Assembly: GCA_022779945.1 (NCBI GenBank) | Contig: JALEYA010000015.1 | Coordinates: 1-33,959, forward strand | Direction of reading: 5' to 3' | Source of the DNA: Oscillospiraceae bacterium | Lineage (GTDB): Bacteria > Bacillota > Clostridia > Oscillospirales > Acutalibacteraceae | Length of the DNA stretch: 33,959 nucleotides | Part shown: one piece after another, positions 8,763 through 16,092 of the stretch | Layout of the letters: each line of letters begins with the position of its first letter | How positions within the stretch are numbered: position 1 is the first letter of the stretch | Translations under genes and position numbers: made by a program | The notes under the pieces: generated by a model | Database searches by the model: none | The model's input: only the letters and a program-made list of their open reading frames with translations | Told to the model about the DNA's origin: nothing

Positions 8763-9806
8763 ATGTCCGAAGATATCAAATCCATGACACTTGAGGAACT
8801 GACCGAAGAAATTGTTCTTCTGGGCGAAAAACGTTTTGTTGCCAAACAGATTTTTTCGTGGCTTCATGACAAAAGAGTGTCATCCTTTGACGAAATGACC
8901 GACATTTCAAAAGATTTGCGTCGAAAATTGAAAAATTTTTTTAAGATTTATGATTGTACTATTGAAAAAAAACTTTGTTCAGTGTATGATGATACAGTTA
9001 AGTATTTATATCGGCTTCATGACGGCGAATTGATTGAATCGGTCGTGATGAAGTATAAATACGGATATACGATCTGCGTATCCAGTCAGGTCGGCTGTAA
9101 GATGGGCTGTAAGTTCTGTGCTTCGGGGATTGCGGGCTTTGTCCGCAACCTTACCGCAAGCGAAATTCTTTCCCAGGTTTATAAAAGTGCCGCCGATCTG
9201 AAAATCCGGATTTCCCATGTCGTGATGATGGGTGTCGGAGAGCCGCTTGATAATTTCGACAATGTGATGAGATTTTTACATCTTGTTACCGACGAAAAGG
9301 GCATGAACCTCAGTATGAGAAACATTTCGCTTTCTACCTGCGGCGTCGTCAGCGGCATTAACAAGCTGAAAGAAAAAAAGCTTCAATTGACGTTGTCGGT
9401 TTCTCTTCACGCACCGAATGATGAGATCCGAAGCCGCACTATGCCGGTCAACGACAAATGGGGGATTGATGAACTCCTGCGTGCGTGCAGAAGCTATGCG
9501 AACGCTACTTCAAGAAGGATATCGTTCGAATACGCTATGATCGACTCGGTCAACGACAGCGACGCGTGTGCAAGAGAGCTTGCGTCCCGGCTTTCCGGAA
9601 TGCTTTGTCACGTCAATCTGATTCCTGTCAACTCTGTTAAGGAAAGAGACTACAAAAGAAGCAACGATAAAAGGATCAAGTCCTTTATTGCAATTCTCGA
9701 AAAGAAAGGTATCACCGCTACCGTAAGACGGACGCTCGGAAGTGATATAAACGCCTCCTGCGGCCAGTTGAGACGCGGTCAGACAGCGGTTGAAAGAGAG
9801 GTATAA
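8763..9806 (+). CDS. rlmN: Radical SAM 23S rRNA (A2503-C2) / tRNA (A37-C2) methyltransferase RlmN
   Basis: A 347-residue radical SAM enzyme that methylates C2 of A2503 in 23S rRNA and A37 in some tRNAs. The iron-sulfur motif CxxxCxxC is at Cys112, Cys116 and Cys119 (GCKMGCKFCASG). The methyl-carrying Cys is Cys333 in ASCGQLR. The MMGVGEPLDN segment is a family signature. The open frame reaches back to 8736, but I chose ATG 8763 because GAGAGGA at 8747-8753 gives correct spacing and the protein then starts without overlapping rsmB. The C-terminal Gln-Leu-Arg after the Cys fits RlmN. Cfr shares the fold but is normally acquired and lacks this context. Confidence 0.95.
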   Translation: MSEDIKSMTLEELTEEIVLLGEKRFVAKQIFSWLHDKRVSSFDEMTDISKDLRRKLKNFFKIYDCTIEKKLCSVYDDTVKYLYRLHDGELIESVVMKYKYGYTICVSSQVGCKMGCKFCASGIAGFVRNLTASEILSQVYKSAADLKIRISHVVMMGVGEPLDNFDNVMRFLHLVTDEKGMNLSMRNISLSTCGVVSGINKLKEKKLQLTLSVSLHAPNDEIRSRTMPVNDKWGIDELLRACRSYANATSRRISFEYAMIDSVNDSDACARELASRLSGMLCHVNLIPVNSVKERDYKRSNDKRIKSFIAILEKKGITATVRRTLGSDINASCGQLRRGQTAVEREV

Positions 9807-9808
9807 AT

Positions 9809-10537
9809 ATGAACACTGTCGGTTCTTCGGATATCGGAAAAAAAAGAGTCCGGAATGAGGATTCTTTCCGCTTCGGTCAATGCGAGGACGGCGTTGTTTG
9901 GGCTGTTGTATGCGACGGAATGGGCGGAGCAAAAGGCGGTCAGACTGCCAGCACGATTGCGACCGATATGGTCGGACGGAAAATTGAAAAATGCTACAAC
10001 AAGCTGATGACGGATCTGTCAATTGAAAATCTCCTGCTTTCGGCTATCACAACGGCAAATGTCGCCATTTATGACCGTGCCGTTTCGGACGAATCGCTTG
10101 AAGGCATGGGTACAACGATCGTATCCTGTATCATAAAAAATGATATTGCCTGTATCGCGCACGTCGGAGACAGCCGCGCTTACATCATCAGTGACGGTGC
10201 CATCCGCCAGATTACAAGAGACCATTCTCTCGTGCAGGAAATGTTTGACAAAGGACAACTGACAAAAGAGCAGTTTGACCATCACCCGAATAAAAATATT
10301 ATCACTCGTGCGCTCGGAATCAACGAGGAAGTCGATATCGACTTTGATTCGGTTGACGTAAAAAGCGGCGACGTCATTATTCTTTGCACCGACGGACTGT
10401 GCGGATGTGTTTCGGATAAAGATATGCTCTGTACATATCTCGACAGTGATTTTGACAATCTTGCGGCTAAGTACATTGAATTAGCCAACAACAACGGCGG
10501 ACGGGATAATATCACCGTTGTTGCCGTAAAATGTTAA
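9809..10537 (+). CDS. prpC: PP2C-family Ser/Thr phosphatase PrpC
   Basis: A 242-residue, metal-dependent protein phosphatase that reverses phosphorylation by the partner kinase PrkC. PP2C motifs appear in order: SDIGKKRVRNEDS at the start, VCDGMGGAKGG with metal-ligand Asp, GTTIV, AHVGDSRAY, TRDHSLV, CTDGLCGCVSD and GRDNITVVAV at the end. No membrane segment, so it is cytoplasmic. It starts 2 bases after the rlmN stop, with GAGAGG inside the end of rlmN as ribosome binding site. The phosphatase-kinase order is conserved across Bacillota. Confidence 0.95.
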   Translation: MNTVGSSDIGKKRVRNEDSFRFGQCEDGVVWAVVCDGMGGAKGGQTASTIATDMVGRKIEKCYNKLMTDLSIENLLLSAITTANVAIYDRAVSDESLEGMGTTIVSCIIKNDIACIAHVGDSRAYIISDGAIRQITRDHSLVQEMFDKGQLTKEQFDHHPNKNIITRALGINEEVDIDFDSVDVKSGDVIILCTDGLCGCVSDKDMLCTYLDSDFDNLAAKYIELANNNGGRDNITVVAVKC

Positions 10538-10550
10538 GTAAGTATATAAT
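10521..10550 (+). promoter_or_regulatory. Possible promoter for prkC
   Basis: TTGCCG at 10521-10526 and TATAAT at 10545-10550 are 18 bases apart, overlapping the end of prpC. A small hairpin (GCAGC at 10568-10572 with GCTGC at 10579-10583) follows, then ribosome binding site GAGGAG at 10587-10592. If used, it would allow kinase expression apart from the phosphatase. The -35 matches only 4 of 6 bases, so this is tentative. Confidence 0.4.
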
Positions 10551-10600
10551 TTAAATAATATAAAATTGCAGCCTGTTTGCTGCCTTGAGGAGACTGTAAC

Positions 10601-12700
10601 ATGGAAAATTATGTTGGAAAAAGATTGGACGGCCGATATGAAATTATGGAGATTATCGGCGTCGGCGGCATGGCCGTTGTCTATAAGGCTTTCGATAATA
10701 TCGATAACAGAATCGTTGCCGTAAAAATTCTGAAAGATGAGTTTCTCGCCAATGAGGATTTCCGCCGCCGATTCAAAAACGAATCCAAAGCGATCTCTGT
10801 CCTCTCCCATAAGAATATCGTAAAGGTATATGATGTAAGCTACGGAGACAGACTCCAGTACATAGTGATGGAATATGTCAACGGAATTACGCTGAAGGAA
10901 TACATTGAACAGCAGGGAACGATCAACACAAGAGAAGCGGTATATTTTGTGACGCAAATTCTCAGAGCGCTGCAGCACGCTCACGATAAAGGGATTGTTC
11001 ATCGCGATATTAAGCCGCAAAACATTATGCTTACATCCGACGGAACCATAAAAGTGACGGATTTCGGTATCGCCCGGTTCAGCAGAAGCGAAACCGAAAC
11101 CATGAACGGTCAGGCAATCGGCTCCGTTCATTATATCAGCCCGGAACAGGCCAAAGGCAGTGTTACCGATGCGAAAACCGATATCTATTCGGTCGGCGTC
11201 GTGCTTTACGAAATGCTGACCGGAAAGCTTCCGTTCCAGTCGGAAAACGCGGTTTCCGTTGCCCTTATGCAGCTTCAGAACGATCCCGTTATGCCGCGTG
11301 AAATCAATCCCGATATTCCCGTCGGTCTTGAGCAGATCATTCTCAGAGCGATGCAGAAGAATCTGAACGACCGCTATCAGTCGGCTTCCGAGATGCTGAT
11401 GGATATCGAAAAATTCAAGAATAATCCGAATATTAAATTCGACTATTCCTATTTTGTTGACAGTCAGCCCACAAAATATGTTTCAACCGGAGCCGAAGCC
11501 GGTGCTCCCGTCGATCCGGAACCCGAACCGGAACCGGAAGAGCCGAAGACAGTCGAACCGATTGAAGATAACGACTATGACGAGGATAATGTGGTAAGCG
11601 AAAAATCGAAGAAGCGTACAATCGCCGTCCTTTCGGGCGTCCTTGTTGTCGTTGTTATTTTTGCCGCGGTATTGTTTGCCGTTTTTGCTTCCGGCGGCGG
11701 CGGATATAAGGTGCCGCATCTTGTCGGTATGAACTTTACAGAAGATGTCATGAACAATGAAGAGTATTCAATGTTTCAGTTTGAAATCATCGATGACAAT
11801 GACAGTGACGAAGATCCGGGAACGATTTTGTCCCAGGATCCGAGCCGCGGCAAGCTTGCACGAGGCGGAAAAATCACATTGACTGTTGCAAAAGCAGGAA
11901 CCGAAGTGAAGGTTCCCGACGTTTACGGTTATGAATACACCTCTGCCGAAAGAATGCTCAAAAGCGAGAACTTTGAGGTCACGATCGTCAAGGAAAACAG
12001 CGACACAAAAGACCCCGGTACCGTAATCAGAACAAGTCCGGCAAGAGGCGAAATGGCTGAAGCGGGCGCGCTTATCACTTTATATGTGGCAACGAATGAA
12101 GAAACCGAGCCGATTGATGTTCCTGATCTTTTAGGCAAAACCGTAGAAGAAGCTGAAAAAATCTTGGAAGGTGTCGGTCTTGTACTTGATGCCGATGCAA
12201 CGGAATACAGAGCCAGTTCCTCCAAAAAGGGCACTATTGTCGGCTATGACTATGTAGGGGAGCAGGTTCTTCCCGGAACGGCAATTGCTGTTTATGTCAG
12301 CACGGGCGTTGTACCGCAGACGGCTGATACTTCGGGTGATGCACAGGAAAAGACAACGGCGGGTACAACTGCGAACACAACGACTGATACGAACGCCAAC
12401 ACCACGAGGGTGAATAATTCGACTGCACCTTCAACGCAGGCTTCGACGCAGCGACCCACACAAACTCCATCAACAAGTAAGCCGACAACACCTCAGACTT
12501 CAAAGCCGACCCGGCCTTCGACAAATAAGCCGACCGAGCCCTCGTCACAGAAGCCGACAGCTCCGTCGACGCAAGCTCCTACTCAGGCTCCGACTCAGCC
12601 GTCAAGCGAAAAGCCGGTTGAACCTTCGGTACCGTCTTCGCATGTAACAACTACCAAGCGTGAAACGACCCATCCGTCGACCCCGCAGATCGAAGAATAA
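10601..12700 (+). CDS. prkC: PASTA-domain Ser/Thr protein kinase PrkC (Stk)
   Basis: A 699-residue membrane kinase that senses peptidoglycan fragments or lipid II. The kinase domain (about 1-275) has the Gly loop IGVGGMAVVYKA, catalytic Lys42, HRDIKPQN with Asp136, DFG at 154-156 and SVHYISPEQAKG. An acidic linker leads to one membrane helix at about 341-363. Three PASTA repeats follow outside the cell (about 369-436, 437-503, 505-570), each with a VPxLxG or VPDxxG start. The last 125 or so residues are an unusual Thr/Pro/Ser-rich tail built on variants of KPTxPST. It follows prpC by 63 bases and precedes rsgA by 5. In B. subtilis PrkC phosphorylates the RsgA homologue CpgA, so the three neighbours may form one circuit. 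Confidence 0.96.
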   Translation: MENYVGKRLDGRYEIMEIIGVGGMAVVYKAFDNIDNRIVAVKILKDEFLANEDFRRRFKNESKAISVLSHKNIVKVYDVSYGDRLQYIVMEYVNGITLKEYIEQQGTINTREAVYFVTQILRALQHAHDKGIVHRDIKPQNIMLTSDGTIKVTDFGIARFSRSETETMNGQAIGSVHYISPEQAKGSVTDAKTDIYSVGVVLYEMLTGKLPFQSENAVSVALMQLQNDPVMPREINPDIPVGLEQIILRAMQKNLNDRYQSASEMLMDIEKFKNNPNIKFDYSYFVDSQPTKYVSTGAEAGAPVDPEPEPEPEEPKTVEPIEDNDYDEDNVVSEKSKKRTIAVLSGVLVVVVIFAAVLFAVFASGGGGYKVPHLVGMNFTEDVMNNEEYSMFQFEIIDDNDSDEDPGTILSQDPSRGKLARGGKITLTVAKAGTEVKVPDVYGYEYTSAERMLKSENFEVTIVKENSDTKDPGTVIRTSPARGEMAEAGALITLYVATNEETEPIDVPDLLGKTVEEAEKILEGVGLVLDADATEYRASSSKKGTIVGYDYVGEQVLPGTAIAVYVSTGVVPQTADTSGDAQEKTTAGTTANTTTDTNANTTRVNNSTAPSTQASTQRPTQTPSTSKPTTPQTSKPTRPSTNKPTEPSSQKPTAPSTQAPTQAPTQPSSEKPVEPSVPSSHVTTTKRETTHPSTPQIEE

Positions 12701-12705
12701 CGGCT

Positions 12706-13584
12706 ATGGAATACAACGGACTGATTATGAAAGGAATCGGCGGTTTCTATTATGTAGAGACCGCCGACGGCATATTTGAGTGTAAGGCAAAGGGGAAATT
12801 CAGAAAAGAACGGATTGTCCCGCTTGCCGGAGACAGGGTGAAAATTACCGTCAGAGACGGCAAAGAGAATACAATAGACGAAATTTTTGAGCGAAAGAAT
12901 TGCTTGAAAAGACCGCCTGTTGCCAATATTGACACGTTGATGATTGTTGTTTCGGTTGCGGATCCTGCACCGAATACACTTGTGATTGATAAAATGACCG
13001 TGCTTGCCGAAAAGAACCATATCGAACCGGTAATCGTGATTACCAAAACCGATCTTGGCTCTTTTGACGGGCTTTCTGAAATCTACACCAAAACCGGCTA
13101 CCGTGTGATTCCGGTTTCCGGTAAGACAGGCGAGGGCGTTCATGAAGTCAAAATGCTTTTGAAAAACCATCTGACGGCCTTTACGGGCAATTCAGGTGTC
13201 GGAAAGTCAACGCTGATCAACGCGGTTTGTCCCGGACTGTTTCTTGAGACGAATTCGATCAGTACAAAATTAGGGCGCGGCAGACATACCACAAGACAGG
13301 CGGAGATTTTTCATGTTGCCGACGGTCTGGTAATTGACACGGCCGGCTTTTCTTCGCTTGATTTTATCGGCGAAGACGTCATTCTGAAAGATGATTTACA
13401 ATACTATTTTCCTGAGTTTGATCAGTATTTGGGTCAGTGTCAATTTGTTTCGTGCGCTCATGTTAAAGACAAAGGCTGTAGAATCTGTGAAGCCGTGCAA
13501 AACGGCGACATCAGTAAAAGCCGGCATGAAAGCTATATTGCGCTCTATAACGAGGTAAAAGACATAAAAGAGTGGCAGCTTTGA
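12706..13584 (+). CDS. rsgA: Ribosome small subunit assembly GTPase RsgA
   Basis: A 292-residue circularly permuted GTPase that acts late in 30S ribosome maturation. An OB-fold comes first (about 1-65), then G4 (TKTD), then G1 GNSGVGKST starting at residue 161, then G3 DTAGF, the order that marks RsgA. The zinc knuckle at the end has the pattern CQFVSCAHVKDKGCRIC. Length is normal. It follows prkC by 5 bases and its TGA lies within a TTGACA sequence at 13581-13586. In Bacillus rpe and thiN come next; here they are absent and two tiny genes follow. Confidence 0.96.
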   Translation: MEYNGLIMKGIGGFYYVETADGIFECKAKGKFRKERIVPLAGDRVKITVRDGKENTIDEIFERKNCLKRPPVANIDTLMIVVSVADPAPNTLVIDKMTVLAEKNHIEPVIVITKTDLGSFDGLSEIYTKTGYRVIPVSGKTGEGVHEVKMLLKNHLTAFTGNSGVGKSTLINAVCPGLFLETNSISTKLGRGRHTTRQAEIFHVADGLVIDTAGFSSLDFIGEDVILKDDLQYYFPEFDQYLGQCQFVSCAHVKDKGCRICEAVQNGDISKSRHESYIALYNEVKDIKEWQL

Positions 13585-13591
13585 CAAAACG

Positions 13592-13620
13592 GTAACAAAA
13601 CCGGTGTAAATCCGTATAAT
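13592..13620 (+). promoter_or_regulatory. Possible promoter for the small membrane gene and spoVM
   Basis: TATAAT at 13615-13620 with GTAACA at 13592-13597 gives a 17-base spacer and a 4-of-6 match at -35. It sits just after rsgA and 45 bases before the small gene. I found no clear sporulation-type (sigma-E) element in its place, although spoVM is sporulation-specific in Bacillus, so read-through or a less obvious promoter is possible. Confidence 0.4.
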
Positions 13621-13664
13621 GTATTGAGCTGAAAAAGCCAATACTTTATGTGAGGATGATCGCC

Positions 13665-13814
13665 GTGTCCCGTTCGAACGTCAAAAGCAAGGGGCTTGTT
13701 TTTGCTGCCTTCGGAGCAGGATTGCTTCTTGCTCTTTGCTTCCCGACGAAGATCATGCTCTTCATCCTTGCAATCATGCTTGTCATACTCGGTGTCATGT
13801 GCTGTACGAGGTGA
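13665..13814 (+). CDS. Small one-helix membrane protein of unknown function, upstream of spoVM
   Basis: A 49-residue reading frame starting at GTG 13665, with GAGGA at 13652-13656 spaced 8 bases before it (GTG 13650 and ATG 13656 are in-frame but lack good ribosome binding sites). The product has a short polar, basic start (SRSNVKSKG), then hydrophobic stretches LVFAAFGAGLLLALCF and IMLFILAIMLVILGVMCC separated by a Pro-Thr-Lys turn, and ends CCTR. This suggests a small hairpin with two short membrane segments, or one long helix. It ends 20 bases before spoVM and shares its terminator, so a membrane or sporulation role is plausible. I do not recognise the family and assign no function. Confidence 0.6.
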   Translation: MSRSNVKSKGLVFAAFGAGLLLALCFPTKIMLFILAIMLVILGVMCCTR

Positions 13815-13834
13815 CAAATTGCGGAGGGTTGTCA

Positions 13835-13912
13835 ATGAAAGTAGTTGTCGTAAGAAGTCCGAAAATTTTAAGAGGCTTATTGAAGCTGATTTTTAAAATC
13901 AAAGATGAATAA
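13835..13912 (+). CDS. spoVM: Stage V sporulation protein SpoVM
   Basis: A 25-residue amphipathic peptide. In B. subtilis the 26-residue SpoVM recognises the curved outer forespore membrane and anchors SpoIVA during coat assembly. The sequence begins MKVVVVRSPKILRG, aligning with the Bacillus peptide at Met1-Lys2, a basic residue at 7, Pro9-Lys10, Leu12 and Gly14; the rest alternates hydrophobic and basic residues. Ribosome binding site GGAGGG at 13823-13828 stands 6 bases before the ATG. The location downstream of rsgA matches the Bacillus order prkC-rsgA-rpe-thiN-spoVM, with rpe and thiN missing. A terminator follows 8 bases after the stop. Position plus pattern make this assignment strong despite the size. 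Confidence 0.85.
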   Translation: MKVVVVRSPKILRGLLKLIFKIKDE

Positions 13913-13920
13913 TTGTCTGA

Positions 13921-13942
13921 GCAGGCGGTTGCCTGCCTTTTT
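13921..13942 (+). terminator. Intrinsic terminator after spoVM
   Basis: A perfect 6-bp stem (GCAGGC at 13921-13926, GCCTGC at 13931-13936) with a GGTT loop is followed by C and five T. It probably ends the long run that began at yicC and separates it from the topoisomerase unit. Confidence 0.85.
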
Positions 13943-13965
13943 CTGTTTATATGATAAATGCAGAC

Positions 13966-14001
13966 TTGATTTTTTTGGCAAAATAGTGTAAATTATATAA
14001 G
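13966..14001 (+). promoter_or_regulatory. AT-rich promoter region before the topoisomerase pair
   Basis: Between the spoVM terminator and the topoisomerase start, two overlapping promoter readings exist: TTGATT at 13966-13971 with TAAATT at 13989-13994 (17-base spacer), or TTGGCA at 13975-13980 with TATAAG at 13996-14001 (15-base spacer). Neither is ideal, but a promoter must lie between the terminator and 14100, and this is the best stretch. AGGAAGGA at 14081-14088 is the ribosome binding site for the gene. Nothing else recognisable lies in 13943-14099. Confidence 0.45.
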
Positions 14002-14099
14002 TATGCGAAAATTTTCAAACTCAATATTTGGTGTTCGTATTGAAAAATAACAGCCGATTTTGTACGGCGATAAAAGATTCAGGAAGGATTTGTTATAAT

Positions 14100-16085
14100 A
14101 TGGCGAAAAAGAGCGGCTATACCGACCAGGATATAACCAAGCTTGAAGGACCGGATCAGGTTCGGCTTCGTCCGGCGGTAATTTTCGGTTCGAATGGCAT
14201 AGAAGGCTGTGAACATTCGATTTTTGAGATTCTTTCCAACGCAATCGATGAGGCGAGAGAAGGCTATGGAAACCGGATCGTTGTCACAAAATACCTTGAC
14301 GGCTCCATTGAAGTGCAGGACTTCGGAAGAGGCATTCCCGTCGGATATAACGACAAATACGACCAATACAACTGGGAGCTTGTTTTTTGTGAGCTTTACG
14401 CCGGCGGTAAGTACAATAACAACACCGGCGGAAGCTATGAATATTCGTTAGGTCTCAATGGTCTCGGTCTTTGCGCCACGCAGTTTGCAAGTGAATACAT
14501 GGATGCCGAAATCAAAAGTGACGGTCACCGATACACCCTGCACTTTGAAAAAGGCTTTAACATAGGCGGACTTCATGATGAACCGTACGGCAAGCGTGAT
14601 ACGGGTTCAAGAACCCGCTGGAAACCCGACCTTGAGGTGTTTACCGATATTGATGTCTCTCTTGATTATTTCAAAAACGTGCTTCAGAAGCAGGCAATTG
14701 TCAATAGCCGCATCCGTTTTATTCTTAAAAACGAGATCAAGGGCGGTTTTGAGACCTTTGAATTTTACTATGAAAACGGCATCAGCGATTATGTAAAAGA
14801 AATCGCCGGTGAGGACGCGATGTCGTCCGTTCAGTACTGGCAGGCGGAAAGAAGCGGCAAAGACCGTGAGGATTTGCCCGAATATAAGGTCAAGCTGAAT
14901 GTTGCGCTGACATTTTCGAATAAAAAGCAGCTGATCGAATACTATCATAACTCAAGCTGGCTCGAGTTCGGTGGCGCACCCGACAAGGCGGTCACCAACG
15001 CTTTTGTCTATGCGATCGACTTATATCTGAAGCAAAACAATAAGTACACAAAGGCTGACAGCAAAATCAAGTTTCAGGATGTTGCCGACTGTCTGATTCT
15101 CGTTTCCTCCTCCTTTTCCACGGAGACGTCCTACCTCAATCAGACGAAAAAAGCCATCACCAATAAGTTTATTCAAGAGGCTATGACCGAGTTTTTACGT
15201 CATCAGCTTGAGGTGTACTTCATCGAAAATAAAATGGAAGCGGATAAAATCTGCGACCAGGTACTTGTCAATATGCGCTCGCGAATCAAAGCGGAAAGCA
15301 CCAGACAGAACCTGAAAAAGACTCTTGCCGCTTCAACGGATGTAACAAACCGAGTACAGAAATTCGTTGACTGCCGAAGCCGTGACGTAAGTGTGCGTGA
15401 GCTTTTCATCGTGGAAGGTGATTCGGCTCTCGGTGCCTGTAAGCAGGCCAGAGACTCGGAATTTCAGGCGATTATTCCGGTAAGAGGTAAGATTCTCAAC
15501 TGCCTGAAGTCCGAATACGAAAAGATTTTCAAAAGCGATATCATTACTGACCTTATCCGTGTGCTGGGCTGCGGTGTTGAAGTCAGGACAAAAGCATCTC
15601 AGAATAAAAATATGGTGTCGTTCAGCCTTGATAAGCTTCGCTGGAGCAAAATAATCATCTGTACCGACGCGGACGTTGATGGTTATCAGATCAGAACGCT
15701 TATTTTAACGATGATTTATCGTCTGATGCCGACTCTCATCAGTGAAGGAAAGGTGTTCATCGCCGAATCTCCGCTTTATGAAATTACAAGCGGCAATCAG
15801 ACATGGTTTGCCTATACCGAAAAGGAAAAGACGGATGCGTTAGCTGAAATCGGGGACGCGAAATACACCGTTCAGCGTTCAAAGGGTCTCGGTGAAAACG
15901 ATGCCGAGATGATGAATCTTACCACGATGAATCCGGCGACAAGGCGGCTTATTAAAATCGAGCCTGCCGATGCCGAAGCAACCGCGGAAAAATTTGACCT
16001 GCTTCTGGGCGACAACCTCGCGGGCAGAAAGGAGTATATAGCGAATTTCGGTCACCTGTACATTGACATGACCGATGTAAGCTGA
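14100..16085 (+). CDS. Divergent type IIA DNA topoisomerase subunit B (GyrB/ParE-like)
   Basis: A 661-residue ATPase subunit of a type II topoisomerase. The GHKL ATPase fold is intact: Glu43 (base), Asn47 in SNAIDEA, Asp74 in VQDFGRGIPV, and a G-box LGLNGLG where GyrB has GLHGVG. The QTK motif (Gln348-Lys350) closes on ATP. The TOPRIM domain has VEGDSALG (Glu439) and TDADVDG (Asp523, Asp525), then RSKGLGEN. All catalytic residues are present, but many surrounding positions differ from GyrB and ParE (LRPAVIFGS for RPGMYIGS, for example). I chose ATG 14100, which has AGGAAGGA 11 bases upstream; the frame is open further back. It is followed after 7 bases by the A-type subunit. I think it is an active paralogue beside a normal gyrase elsewhere. 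Confidence 0.88.
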   Translation: MAKKSGYTDQDITKLEGPDQVRLRPAVIFGSNGIEGCEHSIFEILSNAIDEAREGYGNRIVVTKYLDGSIEVQDFGRGIPVGYNDKYDQYNWELVFCELYAGGKYNNNTGGSYEYSLGLNGLGLCATQFASEYMDAEIKSDGHRYTLHFEKGFNIGGLHDEPYGKRDTGSRTRWKPDLEVFTDIDVSLDYFKNVLQKQAIVNSRIRFILKNEIKGGFETFEFYYENGISDYVKEIAGEDAMSSVQYWQAERSGKDREDLPEYKVKLNVALTFSNKKQLIEYYHNSSWLEFGGAPDKAVTNAFVYAIDLYLKQNNKYTKADSKIKFQDVADCLILVSSSFSTETSYLNQTKKAITNKFIQEAMTEFLRHQLEVYFIENKMEADKICDQVLVNMRSRIKAESTRQNLKKTLAASTDVTNRVQKFVDCRSRDVSVRELFIVEGDSALGACKQARDSEFQAIIPVRGKILNCLKSEYEKIFKSDIITDLIRVLGCGVEVRTKASQNKNMVSFSLDKLRWSKIIICTDADVDGYQIRTLILTMIYRLMPTLISEGKVFIAESPLYEITSGNQTWFAYTEKEKTDALAEIGDAKYTVQRSKGLGENDAEMMNLTTMNPATRRLIKIEPADAEATAEKFDLLLGDNLAGRKEYIANFGHLYIDMTDVS

Positions 16086-16092
16086 GTTTGAT

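Noticed and set aside
9006-9806. Cfr-type resistance methyltransferase instead of RlmN
   Set aside because: The gene lies in the conserved rsmB-rlmN-prpC block and has normal RlmN motifs, so there is no sign of acquisition.
13581-13620. TTGACA overlapping the rsgA stop with TATAAT at 13615 as one promoter
   Set aside because: The spacer would be 28 bases, far outside the 16-18 that sigma-A promoters use. GTAACA at 13592 is the better partner.
14003-14050. 15-codon leader peptide before the topoisomerase pair
   Set aside because: It has no ribosome binding site and no repeated codon or attenuator structure; chance in AT-rich DNA is sufficient.
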